A stretch of 20,294 nt of DNA from Conidiobolus incongruus B7586 (GCA_000697335.1 JNEM01013081.1:1-20294); one strand, 5' to 3'. Positions 1-13,080 are shown, numbered from the stretch's first letter. Notes: generated by a model from the letters alone, not told the origin. Numbers and translations: made by a program.

Positions 1-3000
1 AATTATATATTAATATTTTTTTAATATTAATTGTAAATTATGCCATTATTTGATTTTTATATTAATATTAGAATTTTATTTTAAGTTTTTATTATATTTT
101 AAAAATATTCATTTAATATTTTTATTAGTTAAATTAAGTTTTAACTTTAATATATAGAATATAATAAAATAATAAATATAAAAATATTTTAATAACTTTT
201 GAAATAAAAAAAAATATTTTCAATATATTTCCTTATTCTATTAATAATTAAAATAAAAACAATAGAAACCAGTTTTTTAGATTTTAATAAATTATAGATA
301 ATTTCCTTTCTAGTTTTAAAATAACAAATCTAATAATAAATAAGAATTTTAAATAAAACTTGATTTTTATAAATTATATATAAAATTTAAATAATTTTGA
401 AAGGTTTGCAGTTGAGTTTTAATAATATTTGAATAAATATTTTAATGATCATTATCTGGTTTAAGTATAATTGAATTTTTATATTAAAAATATTGAATAA
501 AAAATTATTATATATAAATATATACTATTTAAAACTATAAACTCTCTTTTTTATTTTATACATAAATTTAACTTTTTCAAATTAATAATATATTTAAAAT
601 TTAGAAATTTAAAAATTTCAAGCCTCAGAGTTTTATATGATATCATTTTTAATAATCTAGATTATTTAAAATTTTATTAAATTGAAAATATATTAATTTT
701 TTTATTACTTGATATTTTACTTGTATTAAAAAATTAATAGTTAAAATAATCAATAATTATCAAGTAATTTCATATAATCTTCGAATATGATCATTTTAGT
801 TCGAATTTAGTATAACAAATCAATTCAGGATATTTGATGAAAAAAATTTCAAAGATAATTTAAGTTCATATTCCTTTTGGATGAACCTAAGATACATTTT
901 AAACTCTTTGAATTCAAGGGGTATGATATGTTTAAAAAATGTGGATAGAATATAATGCTACATAGTTTACAAAACATTCTAATAGTAAGGATTCTATTAA
1001 ACAAACAAACTGTGAAAAAACCGACACAGTATTATTTTAGTTATAATTTGAATAACCTTTTAAACTAATATTTTCAAGTATCAATATTAATAAATCAACT
1101 ATATTAATAGCTATTATATTCAATTAATTATTATCCTTTTAGAATATTATAACCTTGACTGATTTTTTATAATATCTTATTTCCTAAATTTCTAGAATAT
1201 TTGTCTAAATTTCAATATTAATTTAAAAATTCATGAATTTCATATTTTATATTAGTGTATATTATTAATGTATTGAGTAATCAGCATTATTTTAGAATGA
1301 TATAATTTTGACTTGATTATATTAATAATCAAATTATAATTTCAAAGAAAAAGTTTCTTGAATCAAGTTGATGTCAATTCTTATTATGCAACTTTATACA
1401 TAGTTATATTATTTAATATAATTAATCATGTAATTATATCATTAAGAGACTTATGATTCGTCAACATTACAATTGATATCATCATAAAATGATTATATCC
1501 AGTATGATTATTGAATAATGATCTATAAGCCCAAGAAATTTGTTTTTGATGACATCAGTTTGGTTATTTCTCAAGAAGTGATATCAAATTATTGCAATAT
1601 TGCATTTAGCCAAGTATACTAATTGGTAATAAATGGATGTAATTTTTTATAAATAACCATTACGTTTTAATCAAGCTATTTGCTATAAAATACATATATA
1701 ACTTGTTCAGAAACGTTAAAATTATGAATGATATTTTTAAATTGGTTGGTATACTCATATTTGTCGAATCATTCAACGATTATTAACAAATTGTCTATAT
1801 GATTTAATATGAAATATTATCATTAGAATTTCAACTTGTATCAAAGAAAATTATCAAAATTTGAAGGCTATATCAAGTTGACATTATTGCATTCAAATTT
1901 TGCTAAGGCAGATTTCGTGTAAAAGTCAGTCATATTAATTTTATTATCATCGAATTTAAATTGAATGTTAGAATCTAGATTTCTTTAATATAATCATTAA
2001 CGATTATAATAATTAGAAAGAGATTTCAAAGTTGTTTAATATAATAGTCAATTATATCAACGATATGTGATACTTTAAAGTATTTAATTTAATGCATTCC
2101 ATTATGATATTTATTATTTATTTCATTTTTATTTGCGATTGCTTATTATTGTAATATTAAAAATTTTTTTAATATAAATAATGATACTTAAAGCTCTCTT
2201 TCGATTTCACTAATAATATGACTTCAAATTTGGAACAATATGTTAAAAAATATGTACTAATTGAATTGTAATAATGTTACAATGATTATTATAAATCATA
2301 GTAAATATGAATATAATTAAAGTTTGATTAACCAACACACCAAACAACTTTAAACTATACAAGCATACGAAATACACACAATAGCAATAATAATAGTTCA
2401 ATGCTAATTGGTCCAAAATATATTTTTTGTATATTTATAAAGTTCGAAAAATATTTCAAAATTGAAGATATTTGTTAAATCTTCAAAAATTTAAAATTAT
2501 ATCCAGCGATAAAATACAATGCATTTAAGTGAAACTAATCTTATCCTACAATCCAAATCCATTCAAATATATTTGGATAATTTCCACCTACTATTATAAT
2601 CAAAGATTTCTTTTATTTTACAAGATTATATTGAATTTTTATCTATACAGGAAAATTTAATTAATAATGGGTAATTTTCCAGTTGATGAAGTTTTGAGTA
2701 TTAAACGGTGTAAAACCAAGTAAGAATATTTAAGTATTCATCTAGTATTTTAACATTACTCGTTTCATTATTAAATTTGTTAATGGTAAAAGTAGATATT
2801 AACTAATCCAATACATTGAATGATATTTGTTTTATAATGACTGGATCCAATTCTCTATCAATTACCAATTAAAATAATAACGGAATATTAGATAAAAATT
2901 AGAAACCAATATAAAGATTCAATTTAATTAACGGACCTTTAATTTCTTTATATTTTTATGAAACTTTTTTCATTTTATATGTAGTTTATTTGTTAGTAAT

Positions 3001-4782
3001 TCTCCAATATTGGTTTAAAGACCTCATATATAAAACTATATTTTGGTATTTTATTAAAGGAGTGGCGATAATTGAAATTTTACATTTAACTATTGTGATA
3101 TCTTTTATTTTTTTTAAAAAATTTTTATCTATATAATTTCCTAAATATATTGCATTATATTTGAATTATTTTCAATAGTTTAATTAGGCATTAATATCAA
3201 ATATTAAAAAAGTAAAAATCTATAAAACTATAATTTTACAACTTTAATTATATAGAGAAATATTCTATTAATCATTGAATTTAAATGAATAATATTAATA
3301 ACTGTGAAGTTTATCATTATATATAGAAATCAATTTTAATAACTATATATAATAATATCGATCATATGCACTCAACAAATACTCAATTCAACAATTTTAT
3401 GCCTTACATAATGTATAGATGAATACATACTTAAACAGTTAAATTCAAGTTACTATATTTTCATTTTAATAATAGAATATTTATTGTTTGTTGAATATAT
3501 TTAGGATTGACAAATGATCTTAGATTAGCTTATATTCAGGGGCACTGGTTTGATGCATTTATTTTATCCTTATGCTCATCTAAATATTAATTGGATGATT
3601 ATAACAATATAAAAAACTAATAGTATGATAAAGCTAATCCAATATTAAAAAGGTGCTATAAATACTCAAAACTTTATATTTTCAAATATTATTTATAATT
3701 TATACCGAATTCTTTGGAAAGTTAGAAAAATAAAGGTTTATTTATTTTAACTAAGGGTAAAAAAACAAAGAAAAATACTTAAAAAAATTATAAACAAGTG
3801 ACGAAAGTAATTTAAAACAAATTTTGTTACTTTTAGCATACTTCAAAATATTGGTATAAAATTATATGGTTTTTGAAATATGTAAAACTTTTCATACTGT
3901 AATATTTCTTATATTCAGAATCATTGTCAGTATCAAAACAATGGTTTGGAAGTAAGTAAGGTAATATATGTATTGTTTAATTATATTAACGGCCAACCAT
4001 TGATTAATAAAAATATTGACTGAATATCAATCTAGATATACTTTGAATAATTAGTGAGTACAAAATTTCTATTTGATAATATAAAGTGGATTAATTAATT
4101 AAATGGATCTAACGATTATATACAATAATTGATTAAAAATTTTTATATTTGTTAAACTTTAATTAAGAAAAAAAGAATGAATATGTAAAAATTATGCATG
4201 ATGTAAATGGCGTTTCAAGAGAGTAGTTAAACTGTAGATATTTCATTAAAGTAGATAAATGCCAAATATGTGGCAGATAATAATCAACCTCAGGTAGAAT
4301 AATCTACATGCATTTGATAGCTTGAAATTTAAAGAAACACATATTCAAATATTTGGATATTTAAAATGAAAATTTTCAAATAAAAATAATAATTTAATAA
4401 GAATAGCTGAATATATGGAAGCATTAAAAATATTTTAATAGCCTAATATATTATATCAATTTTATTATTTAAAATATTTTGACTTAATATTGTTGAATAT
4501 CATTTTTTTTATTATAAATGAAAATTTTCAAATGAATTGATTTAAATATTTGTTAACCTGAAAATTCAATAATAAAAATATAACTTAATCAAGTAATAAT
4601 GATATAAGCAATATATAAAATTAATTTAACAATAAATTTTGTATTAATTTATTCTTACCTAGTTTATATTACTTCCAATAATGAATATTATGTTTCATCT
4701 AGTAAGCTCAAACTTAAGAAAAATAATGTGATAATTATTCATTGAAATTATAACAAAAAAGTTCTTATTCAAGTTGACTATC

Positions 4783-4834
4783 TAGAATCAAATAGTAAAG
4801 ATATTATATCTGATTTACTATTATGAGAATTCTA
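4783..4834. repeat. Imperfect inverted repeat (hairpin)
   Basis: Inside the gene-free left region, AATAGTAAA (4791-4799) pairs with TTTACTATT (4814-4822), and GATAT next to it pairs with ATATC across a short loop. An outer TAGAAT (4783-4788) pairs with ATTCTA (4829-4834). The arms are interrupted by small bulges. In DNA this AT-rich short palindromes arise by chance, so this may be no more than that, or the relic of a small inverted-repeat element. Confidence 0.35.
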
Positions 4835-6124
4835 CTATTTTTCATAATATTTTATTAGTGATATTTCATTGGTGAAAAAAGATTTAATTCTCTATTTAGA
4901 ATAGTTTGATTTTTCAAATTCAGTTTAGGAATAGATTTGATCACATTGGTATTTTAATATATTATTACTGGTATTTCATTAGTGATATAATTATAATTGA
5001 TTTTGTAGAATAATTATCTTTATAATTCATTAATTGTTAAACATTTTTACCAAATATCACTTATAGATATATATTCTCACTTGTAATATTAAAGAGTCAA
5101 AGTACATTCAGAAGAATCATTTCGGCTGTGAGAAAAGGAGAGTTAAGGAAATGATATAATGAGTTTTAAATAAGGATTTAAAAATTTTAATTAGACTAGT
5201 TTGATTAAAAAAAATTTAATATTTTTGTAATATCTAATAGGTTATTAATATTAAGGATAGAATGATTAATTATAAGTTGGCATGAATTCAGATTGGTCTA
5301 TAAAAACAAAAAGTAGTTATGTCGGTCATATTGTGATAATGTAAGCTTGAAAGCTCTTACAGTTCTAAGGACGATTCAAAATAAAATTGAATATAGTTGA
5401 TGTAATAAAGCATTAATAGTCATCCAAATTAGAAACAAACATTATTTTTGTTTTTCAATTTTTTTTGTATTACTGTATTGATATTTATATTAATTTTTTT
5501 TTATTATATTTCTTTGAATTTTAATAAATGGATTTCCTCAGAAGACAGTATAAAACAATTTAATAAAACAATTAATAGCTTAATCAGATTTATTACATGC
5601 TATATAGGTGATACAGTATCTATATGAGTATCAAACTATTTTCTATGTAGATTATTATCCAATGATTATAAGAATTTTTTGCATAATGTTTGATCTTAAT
5701 AAAATTTGTTCAACTTTGAGTAATTAGATTATGGTGTTAGAGAAGATTGAATTGTGTATTGTTTAATAATATTCGAGGGCGATTTAATTAATCCATTTTT
5801 GATATTTATCCAGTGTTTGATATTATATTAAGTTGTGATAAGTGATAGTATCAATTAGTAGTATGAATGACAGATATTCAAGAATGGTTTAAGGAATTGT
5901 ATAAAGCAAATAAAATATTGATATACGAAGAGAGATTATATCTATCTAAAAAGATTATTTAAACTATCCTAAACTTCAGAAGCATTCAATTCTCAATTAT
6001 AGCAATATGACACTTTGCATATTTTATGATTATAAAGAGCATGCATATATTAAAAACAAAAAAAGTTATCCGTTTGAATTATAGGTTCAAAAGAGTCGCT
6101 ATTATGGGTTAATTAGAGCGAAAT

Positions 6125-6132
6125 TGGCGCCA
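6125..6132. promoter_or_regulatory. TGGCGCCA palindrome, possible factor-binding site
   Basis: A perfect 8-bp GC palindrome lies in DNA that is otherwise almost all A/T, about 640 bp upstream of the kinase start. With its flank it reads ATTGGCGCC, which resembles an E2F-type core. A CCAAT box follows at 6210-6214. That these act on the kinase gene is inference only. Confidence 0.2.
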
Positions 6133-6775
6133 TTAACTACAATTAACTGAATAAAATTTATAGAAACTTTATTCTTCAACCCAGTTAAACTGTGAAGGTT
6201 ATTATGTCACCAATTAATCATTAATATAACTATATATACGAGATGTAATAGGTCCATTGAGAAGTAAACATGTAATTGATTGGACAATTTAGTGAATTAA
6301 GTCACACTATTTAAAAAACAACCTAATAAGGCAATTAATTATAGTAACATAAGTTTCAGATAATATTAGTAAAAATTTATTTTAATTTTCGTTTTAAAAA
6401 ATTAGAAATTAAAGAAACTGAATGATACTTATAAGTTTCAGTTATTTTATCATTATTAATATGATTATTTATTTTGATCCCTTTACTTTAAAATTCAATT
6501 AATAAATTGATTTTTTCGTTTATGGTATTTCTATTTATAAGGAAGTTTTATTGTTTGATCCGTTTTTTGCACTGTTTCCCTCTGCCTACTAAGTATACTG
6601 AAATTTGTTAGTAGTATCACTTAATATTATAGCATATTACTATTAATTCTCTAATTGATTACATACTATCATACATTAATTTTGGTCGCTATTATTTGCT
6701 ATCAGGGTTGAATATTTTATTCTATATTTATACTTATTCTGTTAAACTAAACTACCCTTATAGTTTTCACTTGAA

Positions 6776-9700
6776 ATGAATTCCGAATCTCCAATTGATA
6801 GAGAGTCCTTTGATTCTCAAATTGGTATTCAACAACCTAATGCGAATGCTAATGAATGTAACAGTGCTACTAACAGCACTTCTTCCAACCTAAATTACAT
6901 TCAATTGGAAAATAGCAAATCAGCAGCGTATCCTTTTAGTCCCGTTGATGCTGAGGCCCCACTAAGTAGAGAAAAATTAGGTGCTATGGCACTAAAAAAT
7001 TGGCCTTCTTTTTCTAATTTACGTTCCAACTCATTTTCACCCTCATTGCTACCTTGTATGACTTCAAACCAAAGCCGACCAGAATCACCTGAAGCTAACT
7101 CAGTGCCAAAACTAGAACTATGCAAACTTAGTTACAATAATGATTCAGAATGCATATCTCGCACCAATAGAAGAACTCGTAGAGTATCCAATATAGAAAC
7201 AAATCATCGTGATTCCTTCGGTCTGGATAATTCAGATAATTTTGCTAAAAATTTTGCAGGAAACTCACTTGAAGCACCTAGTAAATCATCAGAAAACTTT
7301 AATGTAGTCCAATTGAATAAAGCTCCCAAAAAAACAAAATCTGCCCGGCCGAGATCTATGTATGGGGGTCTAGTAGGCCCTTGTTCACCAGGTTCTCTTT
7401 TGGTATCTCAAAGCTCGGAAGTATCCTCTTCATCAAACAACACATCTGAAAATACATTCCACACCAGAACTAACAGCAGTACCAGCGGAACTCACTCCCG
7501 TACTACTAGTAGTTCAAGTGGCAAGTTTCCCCCAACCCCTTACGGGACTCCCAATTGGACAGTGTCCCAACTTCAATCATCACCTGGTTCTGGGAATTCA
7601 GAGAGTATAATGAGAAAAAATCCTTCTCATATTGAAAATGATTTGATATATTCAAGGAGTCGGAGAAATAGCGAAGGATTATCCCATTTAGCAGTTCAAA
7701 GTCTATCAAATTTAGCTAAACAGCGAGGCGTTCTGCCACATCCTAACAGAGATAACAACCTTCAGGAGCCTACTTCTAGCGGTGAATGCTTTTCCCATAC
7801 AAATTCGAATAACCAACCAACAAGTTTACTTGGATTAAAACTTCGAGAATCGCAAAACCAGCCTCATAATATCAATCCCTCCAATACCCGACCTGGTTTA
7901 GAAGAGATCCCATCTCTATCTTCTTCTATGGACTCTACTTATAACCCTAATATAAGTGACTCTTCCCTGTCAAGCTCAGGAATTAGCGGAGTTTTTCAAG
8001 GGTCTGGTAATTTTCCCACGAGTTTGGGTGATGGGTCAGTTGAAATGGAATCACTACATGTTAAATTTTCCCCTACAGTAGCACCGCGACAAAATGTATT
8101 CTCGTTAAATACAATACATTCTGCCAATCTCCGATCAACTGGAATGGGTAGAAAAAGGAGTAAAAGCTTCAGTCGACATAACCCATCCTTATTACTGACA
8201 TCAACACCTCTGTCCATGGCCCATCAACCAAGTCACATCTCCACAGATTCATCCTCTCACTCCAGTCCCCGATCTAGAGTATTAAACTCTTCTCAGTTCC
8301 CTGGACTTGAAGGAAACGAAGAAGTGGTAAACCGTCTAGACTTGACAGAAGATGGATATCGATTAAATTTCCTAGACAATATGAAGCAAAACTTAATTGA
8401 AGAATTAAAGGAAACCAAGATTAAGACTGATATAGGCATCAAAGAGACATTATTGAATTGGTACTCCAATCAGGGAATCAAGATTGCTGACGATCCTGAT
8501 CGCGGTGGATTGGTTTACGATTTTGGCAACCTTGATAAAATTTCACCGATCGAATTTAACACGGGTCACGAGACCGATGACGATGAACCTAGAGCACCCC
8601 CTTTAATCCACCATCACAGCTACCATCCGGATTTGACACAGGAATCGAGTACTCATTCTTTAAAGACACGACCAATCAATATCCCTTTAAACAACGCGTT
8701 CATCAAATCTATTGACGATAAACGAGAAATGTCTGGAAAAGGCGGTGATATTTTGACTAGAAATTTAAATATCAATCAGCTTCATTCCAATAGTTGGCCG
8801 CCGTCATTTTTTGGTAAATAATTATTTACTAATATAGTTATTTAAATAGATTATTAATATGTTGATAATAGCTTCAGTACATACGATATTGCTCCATAAT
8901 GTGGAACAATTAGCTCAGGAAATATTAACCACTTCCGTTGCTAAAATGGTTTCAAGTGATATTTGCTTAGATATCACACAGCAATTACAGAAATTATTGT
9001 CGGAACAAAAGAGATTAACTGTAGGTGATGCCGAAGCTCAGTCTGTGTTAGAAAAGATTCTGTTTGAATTCTCTCCTTGTTGCCGAATTGTTCAAGCTTT
9101 GGTAAGTGATCATTTTAATAGTTACTTAATTATGATATTACTCCAAATAATATCAAATATTATAACATTACATAGATCTAATCATTATCTCTCTTACTAA
9201 TCTTTATATTTTGTTTATTATATAGCATGATTATGAACAAAGTCAAAAATCCAGAGAAGAATTACTTCGCTCAAGTCGTCGATTTAGCTCTAGTGAATAT
9301 TCATTATCCCCGAGCCCGCCCATTCCACCTTCACCTAAGCATACCATTTCCAACCGTAGATCGTCCCTCAATGCCCTTGATCTCACAGCCAAATCACCAC
9401 CTTCACAGCAGTTAAACTATGTTTCAGCAAGTGCCAACCTTCATCCCTCAATAACTGAAGAATATTCACCTGTTGGAAAGAAAATAGATACGGATCCAAA
9501 CAAAAGTGAATCCAATTTCAGTAATATTTCTTCACCAGATACAAATGATATACCACCTTCACCACCCCCACTAGATCACTTCAAACCTTCAAGGCGCGCG
9601 AGTATTGCTAGTCTTCTTCCTAACAAAATAGGAGGCCTCTTAGGTCTCAGGAGTAAGAGTGATGAAAGGGATGAATATTTAAAAACTGCTCGAACCAGTA

Positions 9701-12700
9701 GACAGTACCCATCATCTCACTCCCTTGCAACAAATCTTGGTAGAGTGGACGAAGAAACTCCGTCCTATAATCAGCAGCGCAGAAAATCCTCCATCAGTGT
9801 AGTGAGATTATTGAAAAATTTTGGATTTGGCAAGGTATCAGTCCCTGATGAAACTTCTGACAGTTACTTTTCCTCTAGAAAATCATCTGTTGATAGGAGA
9901 GATAGCATCAACTCCGTTGCAAAAACTCTGGTGGAAGAACAGACTTCTACGAAAGATGAAGTATCGTCTCAGGATACCACCCAAATTCCTGTAAAAGAAA
10001 CCAAGCCTAAGGATATCGATGGATCATCGTCCCATCATCGCACCCGATCGGAAGATTCTGGTTTGTTCAAAAGTCCATCACCAGTATTTCATAAACTCGA
10101 TGAGGTTGATCTCAAATCTCCCAGCAGCTCCTCAGGATTGGACACTCATGTTGGGATGCGAAGTCGCGCGGGAAGCGCTCCAAGTACCTCGGAGATCAAA
10201 AAGATTTTATGTAGATTGTGTGAAGAGCAAATCAATGAGAAAGAGTTTGAGACACATATCGAAGAGTGTACACAAAATCAGCTGGATAATATGAAGTTGT
10301 ATGAGCTAGAAAACGCACTCAAAAAGCTCAAATCCGAATCAATTCATACCTTTGAACTACCTGATGTATCTCTGTCCCAAATGTTTGAATCTCCTCGACC
10401 AATGGAGCAAGACAAATTAATGGTTGATTTTATGAATTTAATGGATCGAACACTCAAAGTACTGTCATCTCAGGATATGTCAGAAGTCACTATGATTCAC
10501 TCGTTGAAGGATATAAAGCTAGAAACTAAGATGCTTTTAGGGAACCAGCAATCTCTCCTTTCCGGCTCTAGCTCTGAAGCGCAAAATCCTGAAACGAAAG
10601 AATCAAGAAATGTGTATCAAGATCAATATCAACAGATGGAGAAATTCGACAAACTGATTGGTCAGATTCAAGATTTGATCAAACGATATCAAGAGAGGTT
10701 GGGCATTGGCAGTACACTTACTATCAACACCAACTTACTTACTGAGCCATTGTCCAAGCAGTGTAGCTACAATAAGAACAGAGATAGTGGCTCGTTTGGT
10801 AAAGCATTCAGACTGAACATTCCTCAGCCTAATTCGATGGGAAGAACGACATCGGGAACTCCTCCAACGGGAAGAAAGGGATCCATTACTTTGGAAATGC
10901 TTAAAATGTATCGCTCACCATCTTCACCTTCCTCCAACAACTCCAATAGCTTCAAAGAGAACTTCATTGAGCGATCTATTGGTAAGGTGAGAAATTTGGG
11001 CAGTCTTACTCCCAGATCTTCCCGTGGCTCTATCTCCAAAGAGTTCCAGCCCGGTAGCCAAGATCAAGAGAATGGATTCGCCGCATCCACTAAAAAGATG
11101 ATGTCGTTACTTGCAGGTGTTTTGAAGAAGGGTCAGCACGATGCTGGAATCAGCTGTGAACAAAGTCCACCCACCCAGCCATATGGTAGCAGACAAGCTA
11201 TGGAAGATGCTTTTAGAAGGGATGCAACAGATTCAGTACAACCTACTATTGGCACGAATGGCACTACCAAATCGACACCTAAGAAAACTAAGATCCCTGG
11301 AATTGAAGACTTTGAAATCATCAAACCCATTTCTAGAGGTGCTTTTGGCAAAGTGTACTTAGCTCGTAAAAAGACCACCAAGGATCTATTTGCCATCAAG
11401 GCCATTCGAAAGGATGACGTTGTTCGGAAGAATATGGTCCAACAAGTTATGATGGAGAGAAAAGTGATGGCATTGGCATCTATTCCCTATGTAGTATCTA
11501 TGTTCTTTGCTTTTCACTCTAAATCCTATCTCTTTTTAGTAATGGAATATTTGATTGGTGGTGATCTTTCTTCCCTATTACAGGTATTTGGATGCTTCGA
11601 AGAAGATATGGCTCGTTTCTACATTGCCGAAACCACTCTGGCGCTGAACTATTTGCACGAGAATGGTGTTGTTCATCGTGATTTAAAGCCTGATAATATT
11701 TTGATTGACCACACTGGACATATTAAATTGACAGATTTCGGACTCTCTCGTATTGTTGTGAATGATCAAATTTCTGGAGGTAATGGCCCAGGTCACCATG
11801 TTCACAATTTTAACACTAGTCACTTTAACGCAAAGCAAGAGGTGCATCAAAATGGCCATAATATTAAACATGAGTCCCATACACCTAAGCGTCCTCCCAG
11901 TAATCGTGAACTTCTAGGTACACCTGATTATTTGGCACCTGAGTTACTGCTAGGTTCTTCTCATGGCTCTCCTGTAGACTGGTGGGCAGTTGGTGTATGT
12001 CTTTTTGAGTTCCTCGTTGGTTATCCACCATTTTCTGACGAATCTCCAGAATTGATCTTTCGCAATATTTTGAATCATGAAATTCAGTGGCCTCCAGTCG
12101 ATCCAGATACATCATGTTTCAGTACTGAGAGTGAGGATTTGATCAAAAACTTACTACAGCCAGATCCTTCGAAGCGACTTCAAAGAAATCAAGTTCCTTT
12201 GCATTCATTCTTTAAGGGAATGGACTTTGATAAGCTGCATGAGATTGAACCTCCGTTTATTCCACGTCCTGAAGATGTATGCGATACCAGCTATTTTGAG
12301 AGCAGAAACACCCGCCCTGATATTGTCAATTTGAATAAGAGTTCTGTGCATCAGACCATTGATGGTCATCAGGAGGATTCCTTCTTCCATAGTGAAGTTG
12401 AATTACAGCAAGATAATAATAATACTGACAATAACACTGCTCCTCAAACGAACACTTCAACATCAAGTCAATATGATCATTCAGAAACTGATTCAAATAC
12501 ACTTTCTCAAATCCCTTCCGTCAACAGTAGATCAAGTATGAACAACATCCAGCCCAATTCTCAGAGCATAGGTGCCAACACTTTATTTGCTTCTCCTGAG
12601 ATGTCTACCCAGGTTTTTGATTCACCATCACCAGGCAACCCATATCCAGAAATTGAAATCATGGATCTCTCCAAAGCACCATCAATGCTCTTTGATCAAG

Positions 12701-13080
12701 GATCTCCATTTTCGCCAATTTGCGACATCACTACCCAATCACCGCCAGTGCAGCCCAGATCCGCATTGCACCAAACTAGCTACGACTCTAACCCAGCACT
12801 CCGCCGCGGTTTCATTAACACGGGTGCAATCAACACCTTTAACAGTGGTAACCCCACACCCAGTTCTGGCACACTCCCCCGAATGAGCAATCTTCACACC
12901 CATGCAACATCTTCGCACATTCCCACACATCTGACAAGTCCCACACGCCATTTGCGGGCGCATTCCGTCCCCAACATTCTAGAAAATCGGGAAATCTTCG
13001 ATAGTTTCGAGTATAAGAACATCCAACGACTGTCCGAGTACAATAAGGGAGTCAGTCGACAAAATTCCATGATTGAATAA
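6776..13080 (+). CDS. RIM15: Rim15/Greatwall-family AGC protein kinase (three exons)
   Basis: Exons 6776-8813, 8872-9101 and 9226-13080 join in frame to 2040 residues, ending in TAA. An in-frame TAG at 6761 precedes the chosen ATG. Residues 1-520 are Ser/Asn-rich and look disordered. A conserved block around 520-590 ([10 protein letters not shown]) and the exon 2 segment ([17 protein letters not shown]) match the long N-terminal part of fungal Rim15/Cek1 kinases. A zinc finger C-x2-C-x11-H-x3-C lies at 1085-1104. The kinase domain spans about 1452-1752: glycine loop GAFGKV, K1481, E1500, HRDLKPDN with D1575, DFG D1593, GTPDYLAPE 1654-1662. A His/Asn-rich insert separates DFG from GTPDYLAPE. 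The AGC tail begins PPFIPRPED near 1765, and a last motif FDSFEYKNI lies at 2014-2022. The protein ends 18 residues later, so no C-terminal response-regulator domain is present, and no PAS domain is apparent. By family knowledge, such kinases act below TORC1/PKA and phosphorylate endosulfines to restrain PP2A-B55 at quiescence entry. The family call is firm; the pathway is inferred. Confidence 0.93.
8814..8871 (+). other. Intron 1 of RIM15-like gene (58 nt, phase 1)
   Basis: The donor is GTAAAT and a textbook branch site TACTAAT lies at 8827-8833. Three AGs follow, ending at 8837, 8849 and 8871. Only the last restores the frame: G plus CT gives Ala and leads into the conserved exon 2 sequence. 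Use of 8837 or 8849 runs into TAA within two or three codons. Retention stops at once, at 8819-8821, giving a 681-residue protein without a kinase domain. Confidence 0.85.
9102..9225 (+). other. Intron 2 of RIM15-like gene (124 nt, phase 0)
   Basis: The donor is GTAAGT, the branch site TTACTAAT ends at 9201 and the acceptor is TATATAG. Splicing joins Leu (TTG, 9099-9101) to His (CAT, 9226), and the frame then runs open for 1285 codons to the stop at 13078-13080. There is no ATG at the start of exon 3, so the kinase cannot easily be made from that exon alone. Confidence 0.88.

Larger units (their letters stand above)
1..6775. other. Gene-free AT-rich region upstream of the RIM15-like gene
   Basis: No reading frame of 60 codons or more exists on either strand across almost 6.8 kb, and I see no tRNA B box or rRNA-like core. 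The first ~720 bases are nearly pure A/T. From about 780 onward the sequence is slightly richer in C and G, and CpA and TpG are common (a hand count of 1321-1500 gives about 12 CpA against 4 CpT), unlike the right end of the window. Only micro-ORFs are seen, for example 18 codons at 2667-2723 and 32 codons at 5867-5962; neither can be extended by a GTAA donor and an in-frame acceptor. The last few hundred bases must include the kinase promoter and 5' leader; a pyrimidine patch near 6573-6590 and the stop TAG at 6761 (in frame with the ATG) are the only landmarks. It may hold decayed transposons or a non-coding RNA, but nothing is recognisable. Confidence 0.7.

Noticed and set aside
2667-2723. 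18-codon ORF MGNFPVDEVLSIKRCKTK ending at a GTAAGA donor-like site, faintly like the start of a chromodomain
   Set aside because: Every acceptor tried downstream leads to a stop within a few codons, and no YLVKWKG-like sequence follows. Too short to support.
4861-4986. Approximate repeat of TGATATTTCATTGGTGA and TGGTATTTCATTAGTGA
   Set aside because: Only 17 bases with two mismatches and no further similarity around them; within chance for this composition.
5867-5962. 32-codon ORF with a protein-like sequence (MTDIQEWFKELYKANK)
   Set aside because: Flanked by stops, no introns extend it, and an ORF of this length is expected by chance in 6.8 kb of spacer.
12739-12963. Minus-strand ORF with several Cys residues opposite the kinase 3' end
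   Set aside because: It lies wholly within the kinase coding exon, antisense, and is a composition shadow of the His/Ser/Pro-rich tail.
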